Part shown: piece by piece, positions 23,533 to 35,390 of the stretch
How the letters are laid out: every line of letters begins with the position of its first letter
Position numbering within the stretch: the stretch's first letter is position 1
Assembly (NCBI GenBank): GCA_029339505.1
Contig: JAQISU010000057.1
Span: 4,546,001-4,610,000, forward strand
From: Unio delphinus
Taxonomy: Eukaryota > Mollusca > Bivalvia > Unionida > Unionidae
Direction: 5' to 3'
DNA length: 64,000 bases
The notes under the pieces: generated by a model
The model's input: the letters and a program-made list of their open reading frames with translations, nothing else
The model's database searches: none
What the model was told of the DNA's origin: nothing
Position numbers and translations under genes: made by a program

Positions 23533-23536
<4 letters not shown>
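22738..23536 (+). mobile_element. Solo LTR of a retrotransposon, 799 bp
   Basis: The segment begins 'tgttacgtat' and ends 'gcacgtaaca', so its first and last seven bases are perfect inverted repeats (TGTTACG/CGTAACA) with the TG...CA ends of LTRs. It lies precisely between two TA arrays, consistent with insertion into one TA array; the target duplication cannot be defined in that context. Inside are a TATA box ('tatataaac' near 23,078) and a poly(A) signal (AATAAA at 23,453), in the U3-R-U5 order on the plus strand. There is no internal coding region, so it is a recombined solo LTR. Its parent family is not proven; the long Ty3/Gypsy remnant at 50.4 kb is one candidate. Confidence 0.85.
23021..23041 (+). 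promoter_or_regulatory. Heat-shock-element-like site in the LTR
   Basis: Four consecutive 5-bp blocks, 'gttct aagag tttct agaag', approximate alternating nTTCn/nGAAn units. The last two form a perfect 'TTCtaGAA' pair. The site lies about 40 bp before the TATA box, where an enhancer element would act. It is a sequence match only. Confidence 0.35.

Positions 23537-23613
<77 letters not shown>
23537..23613. repeat. (TA)n microsatellite, right of solo LTR
   Basis: About 38 TA units directly follow the terminal 'aaca' of the LTR. Confidence 0.95.
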
Positions 23614-23618
<5 letters not shown>

Positions 23619-24114
23619 TAGATGGTAGAAGAAAATATAGAAATCAGATAATTAAAAAGCCGAATTAGGAGTAAGTTTTGCAAAATAGTACTGAAGTCAT
23701 CATCCGTTTAAAACTTTAACATTGTCAATAAAAAAATGAAGACGAGCAACATAGTTCTGAACCATCATTTGTCACAGACCTTACCATTTTTTTTGTTAGT
23801 GAACGTATATTGGCAACAAAGTACTAATATTAGCATCTATCTCAGATCTTGCATTATCAAAAGTCAATATAGACATACACAATTGCAGTCGAACATAAGC
23901 CACATATCAAGACTTACTATTTATTCACCAGCAATAGAAAGTTATATTTACTCTGACTTATTATATCTGTTGATTTAATCGTAAGTTTAAAACATCTTTG
24001 TCCTCTGCGTGTAATTTGTCAATAATTTTATACAAACCTATAATTGTTGGACAAGAATGAAAAATGGTATTTAATGCTTTCTGTGTCAATTCAAATGTCT
24101 ATCTAATTTTCAAG

Positions 24115-24185
24115 ATGATTGATCATTTGATGGCTGGAGTGGAAAACATAACAGACAGATCGAGCCACAATATGATGAGAACCAG
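24115..24185 (+). CDS. NHE exon f: 'DHLMAGVENI', 71-nt exon
   Basis: The acceptor is 'taattttcaag' at 24,114 and the donor 'gtaaga' at 24,186. The exon reads 'MIDHLMAGVENITDRSSHNM' then 'MRT' and two bases of Arg. It continues exon e in phase and is completed in phase by exon g. The peptide matches the conserved 'FDHLLAGIEDI' segment of the proximal cytoplasmic tail, where calcineurin-homologous (CHP) proteins bind in vertebrate NHEs. It lies in a 7.9-kb gap between exons and is too short to appear as a long ORF. Confidence 0.88.
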
Positions 24186-27100
24186 GTAAGATTCAATGCT
24201 ATTCTATGCTTTCCATAGTTCCTGTAGTACAATGACATCCAGTTCAGAACAACATAAACCCAATCCGCTGTTAAATAATGCACTAGTAGATCAAGATTTA
24301 CATCATTTAATTCCTGCTGATTTCATTCGAACAGCGTAGATTCATTAACATCCGCTAATTAAGACACGTTATGTCGCGCTGTCAAAAGAACAGTGTAGCC
24401 ACATATATGTCAACTAATTATGACACTGTCACCCCGTCCTTCAGAAGGATTTATGTAAGTACATGGGTGATATAGTATGGAAATAATTAATCGAACATGA
24501 TCACGCAGTGATATATTTATGGTCGCAGCACCCACTGGAGAAAGATTATACAACGAATCAGAGAATATTGTCTAATTTAAATAATTGAAATACGGCGATA
24601 GTGGGTTTTGTTTGCACAGAAAAAACATTTAGATTATGCAAACCTAATGATATATACCAGTACCATTACACTTTATTTAGATTACATTACTTCCTAATTT
24701 GTTGTGTACTTACCGGAACTCAAAGAAGTCATTTATATTTCTTTGATTTTGATTTATACGGAAATAGACTGAACACAGAGTACACTCTAGTCTATTTGTT
24801 ACAAACTTTGAATATATTGTATCACGTGTGCAATAGTAAAACCAGATAATACAAAGCTCAGATCTATTTATTTAATTTCGCTTACAGACATTTGTCTACG
24901 GGTATTAGAATAAACTTTGCCTTTTTACGTTTAGTTTACATGGCTCTAAAGCGAAGTTAGTCAAAGTTATAACTATGCTCCCGTCGTGGGTCGTCCACCA
25001 ATGTTTGCTTTTTTCCGAATTCTGAAAATAAAACCACCTCACCAAATCCGACTAGATTTAGCAAATAGCATTCGGACATATAGGCAGTTACAGACGATTC
25101 CGATTCGTCGTCTGATACGATAGCCGTTTATAAAATTAGAAAAATAGCTGTAAATAACTTGTAAAATAGACAGAATTTTACCAAATGTTATGCAAAAAGA
25201 CCCTGGTAGAAAGGCCATTCAAGCCTATACAAAACATGTCGATACACCATCAAATATGACCAGTGGTAACAAAACTATTTAATAAACCCAATATAATATA
25301 ACCCAAAAACAAAGCAAGCCCCCCCCCCCCCTTCTGCAATTTTTAAAGATAATTGTAAACGACTTCTCTAAATATGTGTAAATCAATTTGACCACCTTTG
25401 ATATACACGATCCTCGAATAAAGGTCTTGCAAGTTTGCTGCTGATCTGCCACCCTAAAAGACCATCGTTATTAATAATATACAAACCTTTTTTATCACTT
25501 CTTCTCAACAAATGCTCGATAGAATCTGAGAAAATGTGGCAGAAATTATTCCGGTATACATTTATGGAAATGATGCCGATTCACCATCTAATAAAAATCC
25601 GTCACTAAAATAGAAAGACAGTCAAAGAAAACAACCCATTAGGTATTGTAATGAAGATTCAATTTGCATTGTTTGTTAGTTATTTCTTATTTCATTGTGA
25701 TATATTGATGAATTGACCTTATCCAAAATCTGGGTCAATAACTTTTCAAATTTATCAAGAATTGCTACATCCAACTGTTGTTTACTTCATTTTATGTTAT
25801 GATTTTAGTAATAGACTTCTACCAATAACTAAGATTTTTTTTAACGTTTGGAGCTTTTTGGAAGTTTATTTTCCAGTAGACAATATTATTATTTTCTTAA
25901 AATGCTAATTGTGACCTGGGGACAAGTAGTGGACAATATAGTTTTTTTAATACAGAAATTTTTTATTCTTGCTTTAAGATTCTGGCAGGATTAACTGTAT
26001 TATTCTTGTGTATAGAAATTGTTTCAGTTAAAAATATATTTACTGAATTATTTTAAGCTGGTTGCTTATAACTCATTTCTATTACTTATTTTAAGACCAC
26101 AGAGTTGTAATATTATGCTGATCCAACAGAATATGACCGCCTTGACCAAACAGTGGGCAAACGTTTTGAATGGCGTATAAAACTGAACTAAGCACGTTTT
26201 ACAGGAAATATCATGACCGTGATTGCTCGTGAAAGTCTCTTCTCCCATAAGGGAGCCATTAATGTAGAAGTTGAAACGCTTGTAACCGACTTTAAATTCT
26301 CAACATTACTTGAATTTATATAAAGCATCCTGTTATAAAGACCTTTCATATGGCACATATGATACAGATCCACCATCCAACACTGATAAAGCCAATTTTA
26401 TAAAATTGGACATATGTCGACCTTTTGTAATTTGTAGCAAACACCGCTGATCATTCAATCCGTTATAGCGGACATTACTAAAATGCGCAAGCATTTCATC
26501 TAGACAAAACCTTAAAACACATTGGCACACATCGACTCGAAGCATTCTGATCTGGAAGCCATCTGACAGTAAACATCCTTACTTGAATTCCTAATTTGAA
26601 TGTATGCATCAGCATTTGAGACTTACGTGGGCAGTAAGCAACATATTTGACAGTTTCGACAGTAAGCGTTTTGATTTGAAGACCTTGAAATTTAGTACAG
26701 AAGATGGTATGTCATCAAATATGGTCAAATATAATAAAATTAATGCAATTTGAGAAACAACATTGACTTAGTTGTTGTGGGCTTTGCTCATTTTAATTTG
26801 TATTTTTATGATGTACAATAAAACAATAACATGGCTCGTAGATGTTTTTGCATTTGTTTTGAAAGTATAAATAACATGCTTCAAGACTGCATGTTAATTA
26901 AAAATCTTTTTTGAAAAATAGTCAAAATATTCTTCGACCATTTTTGTCATTCCAAACGTTTTAAGCATTGGTTTCAAATGCATGGCCGAGTAACTCAATG
27001 AGTTGTTAAATTGTAATTGTCTCACTTGCATGTAGCTGAGTTTGGCTTTGCTCCTAGTTATTCGGGGACACTCTATGCCATGTTTTAAATATCATATCAG

Positions 27101-29145
27101 AAGAAATTGTCCATTATATCCTGAGCAAAGGTTTCGTTGTTTTCTATCCGGAAGACATAATTATAGAGGACAAATCACCCTAATATTTATGAATGAATGT
27201 GATTGTCTCGATTGCAAAATCCTTAGTGGCATTTCTCACTAATTATACCAAATGTTACCTGTGAAACTGGTAATGTTATCAAAATAGTCTTCGTGGTGGT
27301 ATTCATTTTTTTTTCCGTCTGGATAATCGGACCCACAATAGACCAAAACTCTCAGCACTTGAAGGTATACGTTCAAATTTGTTTTGCAGTTTTTGTATTT
27401 CAGGAATGGTACATGTCTTTCGACATACCAACTTACTGCAACAGAAGTTCTGCTTTTTTCGTTCTTTGGCTGAGTTTGAGTTTTGACTGTTGTCCTAGCT
27501 TATTTTCCATTTTGCAGCTTCGTTCTTGTTAGCAAATATTCTTCCCACGACTTGGCCTACACTTATCTTGAGTGTTGTCTATAGGGACGATGCTGTATTT
27601 CTTGCTGCGAAGGTAATCCACAAAACACGTATCTACCTCTTCTCGCTTTCAGGTGAGATACATAGATCATGTAAAGTGTATCGTTGCCGTAGGTGATGTG
27701 AAACTGGTCAATAGATTGCTGAACGTTCTGAAAATTATTGATGATTTTGAAAGATTTCAATTCTGACGGGCTGACAAATTGAATACTAAAATTCATGATA
27801 AACGGAAAGTCTTTAAAAAATCATCTTTTGCTGGCTTTGAGAGGCGTCATACGAAGGTTTACTTCAGAAAGGATGAGAGACTACTCTTCTTCTCGAGACG
27901 TCAAGATACTTGATATATATCTGTCAGAGAAAAGGACACTACGTTAAAGAATCTCCACACCATAAAAGCAGGACAAAAGTGAAAAAAGTGAAAGGATAAG
28001 ATTAGTTTTAGAAATTGCACGAAAAAGGACATTTTTCTTTAGAATGTCTTAAGAAAAAGACAAAAACAAAAGAACCTAGAAGAAAATTAGAAGATTCTGA
28101 ACATGAAGGATTCATATTCGTAAAGAAATGTGAGAAAAGAAACAGTGGAAGAGCAAACACTGAGAGGCAACTGTGTCCGTTAAGAAATTTAAACTTAAAG
28201 ATAATGGGTGAAGAAACATAAAAATGACCTTCCAAAACGAGAGAATATATATTAGAAAGCAAACATTGGTGTCTCTTGGTCTTGACTTCTTATAACAATG
28301 ACCTATGCGCACGCACTCGCACACTTACAACATTCGAACATTATGCGAATAAAGACTTACGTTTTACTTGCTTGAGTTACTCTCTTTCCTAGAGACGTGG
28401 GTAGCCCAGAATATTTCCGTTGGGTGTTTATTTTTTAACAAACTCATAGAAATTATACGATGGGTTTTAAGTTCCTTTTACTCTTGCTACCATAAGTTCT
28501 ACTTCTTCACCTACTACTCGTTATGCTTTGTTAGTGATCCCAGCCACTGTTGATAGTTTCTTAAGCTGTATTCGTCGTAGAGTTAGTGATCACCGGGTTG
28601 GAATTCTATGCACGTGAATGTCTTTTTCTCTTAGGTTTAGTTGAAGATGTCTGATAATATTTGTCTCAGAAACCTTTACTCATTCAAAATGTCTAGTAGC
28701 ACCGTCAAAGTTTGACTCTCACTGTCCTTCTCTCTATTGAACGTTCTCTTCTCTGCTTCCTCTCGTTCCATTCCTTCCCCTTCTTGCTGTTTCTGTTGAA
28801 TAACAAAGACATGTTCTATGTCATTTCGCTGTTGCAAAAATTCTTTAATTCATCTTTCTGCCTCTGTCTGAAATCTTTTACAAAAGGAAGATGGCGAAGG
28901 CAGTAAAGGAACTGGTACCAGTACACATTCCTTCGATGAAGAAAGAAAACCGACTAAATCCCATTTAAAATAATTCTTTTTTGGATATTTTATCGTGGCT
29001 GATTTCGCAGCTTATTTCCCATACCATCACTCCTCACACACCCCGCGATGCACCACAATACATAGACTTGCATGTTTCAGTCATGCTCAAACTATGCCTC
29101 GGCAATTCACTGTAGGCGACTGCTAGTGCACCTATATACTACATG

Positions 29146-29153
29146 TGACGTCA
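29146..29153. promoter_or_regulatory. Perfect CRE octamer TGACGTCA
   Basis: A full palindromic cAMP-response element in the context 'catgTGACGTCAcac'. A second copy with a similar context lies at 29,836. An eight-base match in an intron is weak evidence of function. Confidence 0.3.
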
Positions 29154-29835
29154 CACATCGCTTATCTTATGACTGGACGAGAAATACCGCTCTCTGGCTG
29201 AAGTTTGTAATGCAATTTTGGATTAGTGAAACATGTCCTTTCATTTCGGAATAAGGTTATAATTGCCAACGGCTCGCCTCGTGGATTCATCTGTTCTTGT
29301 GGCAAAATGTAAATGTTGAGTCGTCTATCCTAATTTTGGGGATGATGTTTAACCAAGAACATTATGGGCTATCGTGAAGATTCCAGATATGATAATTTCG
29401 AATGGAAGGGTTCACATGGAGAAACAAAGAGAGTCTTGATGCATGATCCCGTTGTGAGACGAAGATTAAGGAAGAAAAGAAGACCAGTGTTAACTAGCTT
29501 TGATTAACAAACCACAGGTGTCCTCTCTTTCTCCAGAAAAGATATACTCTTCTAATATTGCCAAAAACGTTTTAGTTTTCGTATTGTACAAGTGTTTATT
29601 TATCAATGCTTGTTCGTCCTCATAAACTCTTCTGTCCCCAAAATGTCGCTTCCATGTTGAATTCTCATTGTTTCCATAAACACTTTTTGTCCTCGTCAAC
29701 CCTATGGACAACGTCAAATAATGTTGTCTAGAGTAGCGCGTATTGAGATCTACTCGAACACGATTAATGTCCCCACCCCGTTAAAGCCAGCTACTGTTAA
29801 CAATGTTGCCATTTTCCCCACATTGTCCAGTGTAG

Positions 29836-29843
29836 TGACGTCA
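29836..29843. promoter_or_regulatory. Perfect CRE octamer TGACGTCA, second copy
   Basis: In the context 'gtagTGACGTCAcac', 690 bp after the first copy. The shared 'gTGACGTCAcaca' core suggests that a repeat, possibly LTR-derived, carries both. Confidence 0.3.
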
Positions 29844-30172
29844 CACATAATAATTTTCCGTTTGTTCCTATAACGTTTATAACTTTCTTCTCTGGTAAAT
29901 CTCATTGTACTCAAAATGGCTCACATCAGTATTTAACATGTTAAACATAATTTTAGTTACGATTTTACATATTCAGTTGGAGCTGTATCTTATTGATTTT
30001 TGCTCAAAGTGAACACAAAATATCTCAAAACATCATCTTCTGTCAAATCTCAAATTTTGGTACTCGGAAAGTATCAAGTATGTAAAGATTAATATCTGTA
30101 TATCATAATGCACGACCTTGACCTTTTCTTTTAATTAATAATAATATCAACAACATTGATATTAGTTTGCAC

Positions 30173-30277
30173 TTACGTGTATTCTCTACATGGTTACGTG
30201 TATTCTCTACATGGTTACGTGTATTCTCTACATGGTTACGTGTATTCTCTACATGGTTACGTGTATTCTCTACATGG
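30173..30277. repeat. Five perfect 21-bp tandem repeats just before an exon
   Basis: The unit 'ttacgtgtattctctacatg' plus g is repeated five times without change and ends 11 bp before exon g. It is translatable (a repeating seven-residue peptide), but it lies upstream of the splice acceptor, so it is intronic. It supplies part of the pyrimidine-rich and branch-point region. Confidence 0.97.
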
Positions 30278-30288
30278 TTCCTTTACAG

Positions 30289-30438
30289 ATTTAGGAGATT
30301 TAACCATAAATACCTGAAACCCTTATTAATGCGGGAAGATCCGAAGGTAAAAGCAACGAAACTAGTGAATGTTTACAATGAAGTCAGTGAGAGAGATGCT
30401 CTGAAATCCGTCAGCACATTTAGTGGAAAAGTGACAAG
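30289..30438 (+). CDS. NHE exon g: proximal cytoplasmic tail, 'FNHKYLKPLLMRED'
   Basis: The acceptor is 'tcctttacag' at 30,288 and the donor 'gtaact' at 30,439. The 150-nt exon completes an Arg codon from exon f, then reads 'FRRFNHKYLKPLLMREDPKV' and 'NVYNEVSERDALKSV', and leaves two bases of the next codon. The 'F..KYL..LLMR' and 'NV..E....DA.SYV' patterns match NHE2/3 tails. The long ORF covering it starts in the 21-bp repeats, which are not part of the protein. Confidence 0.9.
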
Positions 30439-31065
30439 GTAACTTTTTTAACCCTTATACAATTTGTGTTATCGTAACCAAATGGAAAGTTTAAAGATAT
30501 TTCTTCACATTATTTGGGTTTTTTTCTATCCACAATTCTGTACGAATAGTTTGAATTTAACAGTGGTCCATTCTGCTTTAATTATCTTACTGAGGTTAAA
30601 ATATAAATGATTCTCTGAACAGTTTTATATCTTAGTTTAATCCTCATATATATGTAAATATTATGCAAATATTTCTGAGCTAAAAGAGTAAATAAAGAAT
30701 GGTACATTTTTAATTCTCGTATGTAGATTCTGTTTAGATTTTAACTATGTCTATTCACAATATGCAAAATGTATCATGAAACAATCCATACTCATGGTAC
30801 GTTCTCCAGACTATCGATTCACAATCTGTTCATTACATACAAAAACATAATTTTTATTTATTGTCATTCTTTAGTTTATCTAAATTTTTCAATTTCTTTG
30901 GCAGGTAGATACTGAAAAGAGTCACAATAATTTGATAAAGTGAACAGTGTCAAGTGATACATTCTGTAATAAATACTTAAATATTATCAAAACGTTTAAA
31001 CATAAAATGTTAAAATGCTAGTCGCTTATCCTAATTTAAACCATTTTGAAATCACGTGACAGATT
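30439..31065. other. Intron, nothing recognised
   Basis: AT-rich intronic DNA with no repeat or motif that could be supported. Confidence 0.5.
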
Positions 31066-31800
31066 CTAAGACTCCTTCAAATTCTCTTTATTTTTTTTTT
31101 CAAGACCAGCATCATCTAAAGCGTTACAGCGTAACCAATCAATAATAGTAAACAGTGGCTCCTCGGCAATAAATGTAAGTTGTTGAAAGTATGACTTTAT
31201 ATGTTGCATATGTTTTTCAGTTATTATATTTTTGTAACCTGACAGATATTTGTTCATTTCAATGCTAACAAAACTTAGCCTTGGAATAATGTCGACATTT
31301 AGATGTTTAGAAATTTTAACTTTTCTTCCACAGCAGGCAAAAATCTAATGTACAACAACACTTACCAAAGGGGAAACCACTCTGAAAGAAAAGAAAACGA
31401 AAATATTTTAAATTTAGCTGGTAATGCAAAGTGTTTAATTGTTACTAGGAATGATATTAACGTTTTATTATCCAACCTCAATACTTTCGTGATTATCTGC
31501 AGGTTCGTCCATCTCCACTTTGATTTATTTAAGTGTATCTCGAGAAAAATAATCATAAGGACTGAGACAAGTTTGTTGTCATTCATATAAAAGAACATGC
31601 TGTTTTCGAGATTATCAGGAACATTGTAATACCCATTAACAGAACACATCCTCTGTAATGAAGTTGATAGTTTGCCACTTTTGTTATAAACTGGTAAAAT
31701 ATATTTCGTTTTTAAAGTAAGCATCGATTGTAATATAGTTCTGCATCTTTATCAAGTCTGCGTCGTTAATTTTTGGACAAATATTTTTACATTGAGTTGC
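31066..31800 (-). pseudogene. Unidentified decayed coding sequence, antisense in the intron
   Basis: Minus-strand frames give long protein-like runs. Near 31,790-31,720 there is 'INDADLIKMQNYITIDAYF'. Across 31,724-31,362 is a 120-residue ORF with 'GYYNVPDNLENSMFFYMNDN' and 'LEIHLNKSKWRWTNLQIITK'. After a frameshift, 31,320-31,066 gives 'KHLNVDIIPRLSFVSIEMNK' through 'EEPLFTIIDWLRCNALDDAG', ending at a stop. Composition and periodicity look like a genuine protein that has lost its frame. No family was recognised; a transposon or viral gene is likely because it lies antisense in an intron. Confidence 0.35.
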
Positions 31801-31879
31801 TGATTTTCTTTTATCTCTTTGTACTCTCCAATGATCGCATTAGACTCTTCATGGTTGACTGAATTGTTTGCATTGCTGT

Positions 31880-32112
31880 TTATTGGTAATACTCACCCCA
31901 TAGTTATCTATCATTGATAACACTTACGCCAGAGTTACCTCTCATTGGTAATACTCACCCCGGAGTTACTTTTCATCGGTAATACTCACCCAAGATGAAC
32001 CTTACATTGGTAATATTCTTCCAATAGTTAACTCTCATTGGTAATACTCACCCCAAATGTACCTCTCATTGGTAATATTCACCCCAAAGTTACCTCGCAT
32101 TGTTTATACTCA
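31880..32112. repeat. About 31-bp degenerate minisatellite
   Basis: About seven diverged copies around 'cattggtaatactcacccca' followed by 'gagttacctct'. Confidence 0.85.
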
Positions 32113-33479
32113 CTGCAGTTTAAATATACTTATTGCAATTTTCGTCTTAAATAAATCTTGATTCTTTTTCTCACGAAAGTTTATATTCATTCTTTCACTA
32201 TTTAAAGAACGCATAAATAGCTGAGAATAGTAAAGACTTTGAAATGAAAGAATCTGAATATTAGCATTTGAAGATCGTGTGTTGATTATAGTTCAGTCCA
32301 AACAGAAGATGAACATCATGTAAATCCTGCTAGTACATTTTCAGATCATGGTCTACGACGTTTAGAAGATACAGCTATTTAGTGTCAGATTTTAAACTTA
32401 TATAAAATGGACCTAACAGAAGGCCTTGACTTGCATGAAATATAGCAGTATACGAAACAATTTACTCTATTCTGATTATACATTATGGAATGTTATGTTG
32501 GTTAGGATAGCAGGAACTTGCTAATCGGCCAAGGTTGTACAAATCTAGGTGACATGGATACTTCATGTTAATCAGTCAAATAACGACAAGCCAATGAGAA
32601 CAGACCACACAAATACCTATATGAACCTACTGTTCTACAAACGCAACTAATATCATTAGCCAACAAAATAGAAAGAGTAACAACATACGCAAATGATAAA
32701 TTATTGATCAATAGGTAAATGAAGCAGAGAGAGTATTAAATCTTGAGAGAAGATATTTTTTATTTTACAAGATGAAACGGAAATTTTGCAAAAGGTATAG
32801 AAGTTGTTCAATTATGAATGGAGTTCCTGAAACTCGATCTTGAAATATATCCAAAGGTAGTCCGAGGATATATACAGGAACATCAACAAAGAACACGATC
32901 CAAGCAAAAGGTCTACAATGTGAATACAGTTGGAATGAGTTTAACTCATAAAATCTCAAATAGCTGGACATACAATATATAGATCAGTTTGAGAGAAATC
33001 ATTGAACTTGACAATTACAAAAATGTCAGAACAATTACCATTATTCAAAAAGCTGAGAGAAGAGTTTCAAAAAGAGGTGTAATGATACTTGTCTAAAGCA
33101 GTAGTAACAGCAATTGTAATATAAACACGTGTTCTATGGTGAATCGTCTTTTGACATCATCCAATAGATCCATAATCCAATAAATCTATTTAACATTCAG
33201 CCAATTAATGTCATGTGAATATATAGTGTTATAGCTCCTGGTACATGATTTTCTATACTTTTGTAATGTTTACGCATGACTGTAAATTGTAGTGATGATC
33301 TGTACTTGGATTAGCTATACATGCATATGGTCTATTTTTGGAGTACATAAAAACCCCGGAACGCATTATGGACACCGAAACGCACTTCATTTATATCGTA
33401 TATACCGTAGTGCATATCGGTTCTCTGTATAATCAATATCTGTGAGATTTAAAATTAAGAAAATGAAGGTGCATACTTT
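32113..33479. other. Intron; possible 28-nt microexon
   Basis: Mostly AT-rich DNA. A candidate 28-nt exon at 32,292-32,319 ('ttcagtccaaacagaagatg' onward, bounded by 'attatag' and 'gtaaat') has exactly the phase needed to join exon g to the exon at 36,385. Short matches like this occur by chance, so it is only a candidate. Confidence 0.25.
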
Positions 33480-35390
33480 TCTTTCAGGGCATTGAGAACT
33501 TCTTCATGTCCTGCTGGTCTACGTAGCACTGGATCATTCAGCTTTGTTGCTCAGCCATGTGCTTCGTAACTGACAAAGTTTTCGCATTACAGTTCTGCGT
33601 ATGTTGTTGTACGCATCTTTTCTAGAGGTGGACATTGAATTTTTGAGATAGATTTGAAAGAGGCAGTGTTTCTCATACAGCAACTGCTTGATCTCGTCGC
33701 AGTTCTTATCTTGTTGCTTTCTGGTTGAGGGTCGTTGGATTTCCGACGTTGTACTGGAGACCAGTTCTCTTAAAACCGCCCAGTAGGTCTCCATATTCTG
33801 ATTGTCAAGAGGGTTGGATTTCAGACGTTCTTCCAGGACATCCACGGGATACTGTCTAGTACTGGTTCATTTCAGCTTGATGATATTTAGTCATTTTTTA
33901 ATGTTCTTTCCCTGTGGGCGTGATTTGGGCTAAATGCGGATGTTGAGCTTTGTGATGATGAGGCAGTAGTCTGTTTAGCTGGCAAAAGGACGTGGTCACA
34001 CGCACATTCTGCCTGTTCCTCTTCCTGACAATGACGTAGTCGATGAGGTGCATCATTGTCGTCAGGTTACGGGTAGGGAGGCGTAAGACTGTAATGGTGA
34101 TCCGCATTTCATGCTCGGCGCAAGTCTAGAGCAAAATGAGACCGTTGCTGTTACAGCGACAAATTCCGTGCTTTCCTAGCACTCCATCCCATGCAACGTG
34201 ATCACAATCTACACTTTCACTGAAATCGCCAAGAATGATGAGCTTATCTGCCATTGGAACGTCAGCAATGACGGAGTGAAGATCGTCATTGAATTTTGAT
34301 CTTCACTTCATCTGGGTTGGTCATGGTTGCAGCATAGCAACTTATAATGTAACGTGCTTTCTTCTCGACAAAGAGGGGAAGTTTCATTAGCATGAGTCTC
34401 TCGTCTGCTCCCTTGGGAGGTCCAGCAAATTTGCCAAACAGTGCTGTCGTCACTGCAAAGCCGACACCAGCCTCACGGTGCTCTTCACTTCCTCGGACGC
34501 TTCAAAAGAAAGTGTATCCGGAACTCCTTTAACAGAGTTCGCCTTCTCCTGCATGCCCGGTCTCGCTCAAGGTAGCAATGTCCACGTTGTCTGGCGAGTT
34601 CCGTTCCTATTAGAGCGGTCCTCCTCTGGTGTATTTCCGCATTGTCGCTGTCCAGTAAAGGTGCGCACATTTCATTCGTCATGTGTGAGAGGAACAATCC
34701 TCATTTTCTTTTTTGTATTTTGACCGCTAGAGTAGGATCCGCGCCAGCCATGGTGTGCTCTCTAGGGAAGTATAGAGCACACCTTGTTAGCCCCTTCCTC
34801 GTGCTAGGGAGGTGAGCAGTGCATTACTGAAAAGGGCCGCTCATTTGCTCAGGGAGCTGACGTTTTCCACAACTGCTCAATGTGAGTGATGAACGACCCA
34901 AATGGTCTGAGTCACCTGTCCGCAGATTTGAGGCAACAGCTGTCAACAGCTGTCAGATTTGAGGCAACAACTGTCAGTGTACCCACACCTGGCGTTTCGG
35001 CTCTTGAATGTCAGCACAGTACTTTAGTAGGTGGTGAAATGGGATGGGTGATAACAAGAATGACTTGCGTGGTGATTTTATTGTAAGTGAGGAAGAGTTG
35101 AGCAGTTCGTCGACCTAACTTTCTTGCCCAAAACCATCTGAGTCCAGAGACACGACAATGTCAAGACAGAGTTGAGTGCAGTGAATGTCCTAAATGCCTC
35201 GTCGTGCTCTTAGCGCTCAACGGCTCATTGTTGAGAATCTCCTTTCTGCCTGTTGACCAGCTGGTGTTTCATCCGTGCAGGCTGCTGAATCCAGTCTTCA
35301 TATGCTAGGTAGATAAAGCATGCTAACCGAGTGTTTAAGACACGTCGGCTACCCTCAGCCTGGTTTAGCCGGCCAGTCGATGCCAATTTT
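33480..35390 (-). pseudogene. RTE/CFDP2-like LINE, 5' half, broken and antisense
   Basis: On the minus strand the order is a GC-richer 5' untranslated part (35,390-34,740), then an endonuclease start 'QRRTALIGTELARQRG' (ORF 34,697-34,485). The endonuclease core follows in pieces: 'DHVAWDGVLGKHGI'-like sequence near 34,190 and 'MHLIDYVIVRKRNRQNVRVT' near 34,055. The linker toward the reverse transcriptase is 'RKLCQLRSTWLSNKAE' (ending 33,534), a stop, then 'RRPAGHEEVLNALK' near 33,490. It stops there, so the reverse transcriptase is absent. Such proteins are often annotated in invertebrates as craniofacial development protein 2-like. Confidence 0.8.

Larger units (their letters stand above)
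24186..30172. other. Long intron, no exon recognised
   Basis: About 6 kb of AT-rich DNA. It has a 13-C run near 25,320, scattered short ORFs without recognised motifs, and a stretch at 28,000-28,220 that may be a decayed gag zinc knuckle ('HEKGHFSLECLKKK', with the first two Cys positions lost). Minus-strand ORFs at 26,545-26,066 look coding-like in patches but switch frame and were not identified. Two perfect TGACGTCA octamers lie near 29.1 and 29.8 kb. Confidence 0.5.

Noticed and set aside
26066..26545. Three overlapping minus-strand ORFs that look coding in patches
   Set aside because: Frames shift without a recognisable motif and no splice sites connect them; not enough to call a gene.
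29490..29717. 75-residue minus-strand ORF in the long intron
   Set aside because: No motif, no neighbours of similar type and no splice context.
30167..30288. Seven-residue peptide repeat at the start of the ORF covering exon g
   Set aside because: It lies before a good splice acceptor and is an intronic 21-bp tandem repeat, not protein.
33487..33570. Strong acceptor 'ctttctttcag' with a short frame continuing exon g, considered as a terminal exon
   Set aside because: It lies inside the antisense LINE remnant and encodes its antisense; phase fits but sequence is transposon-derived.
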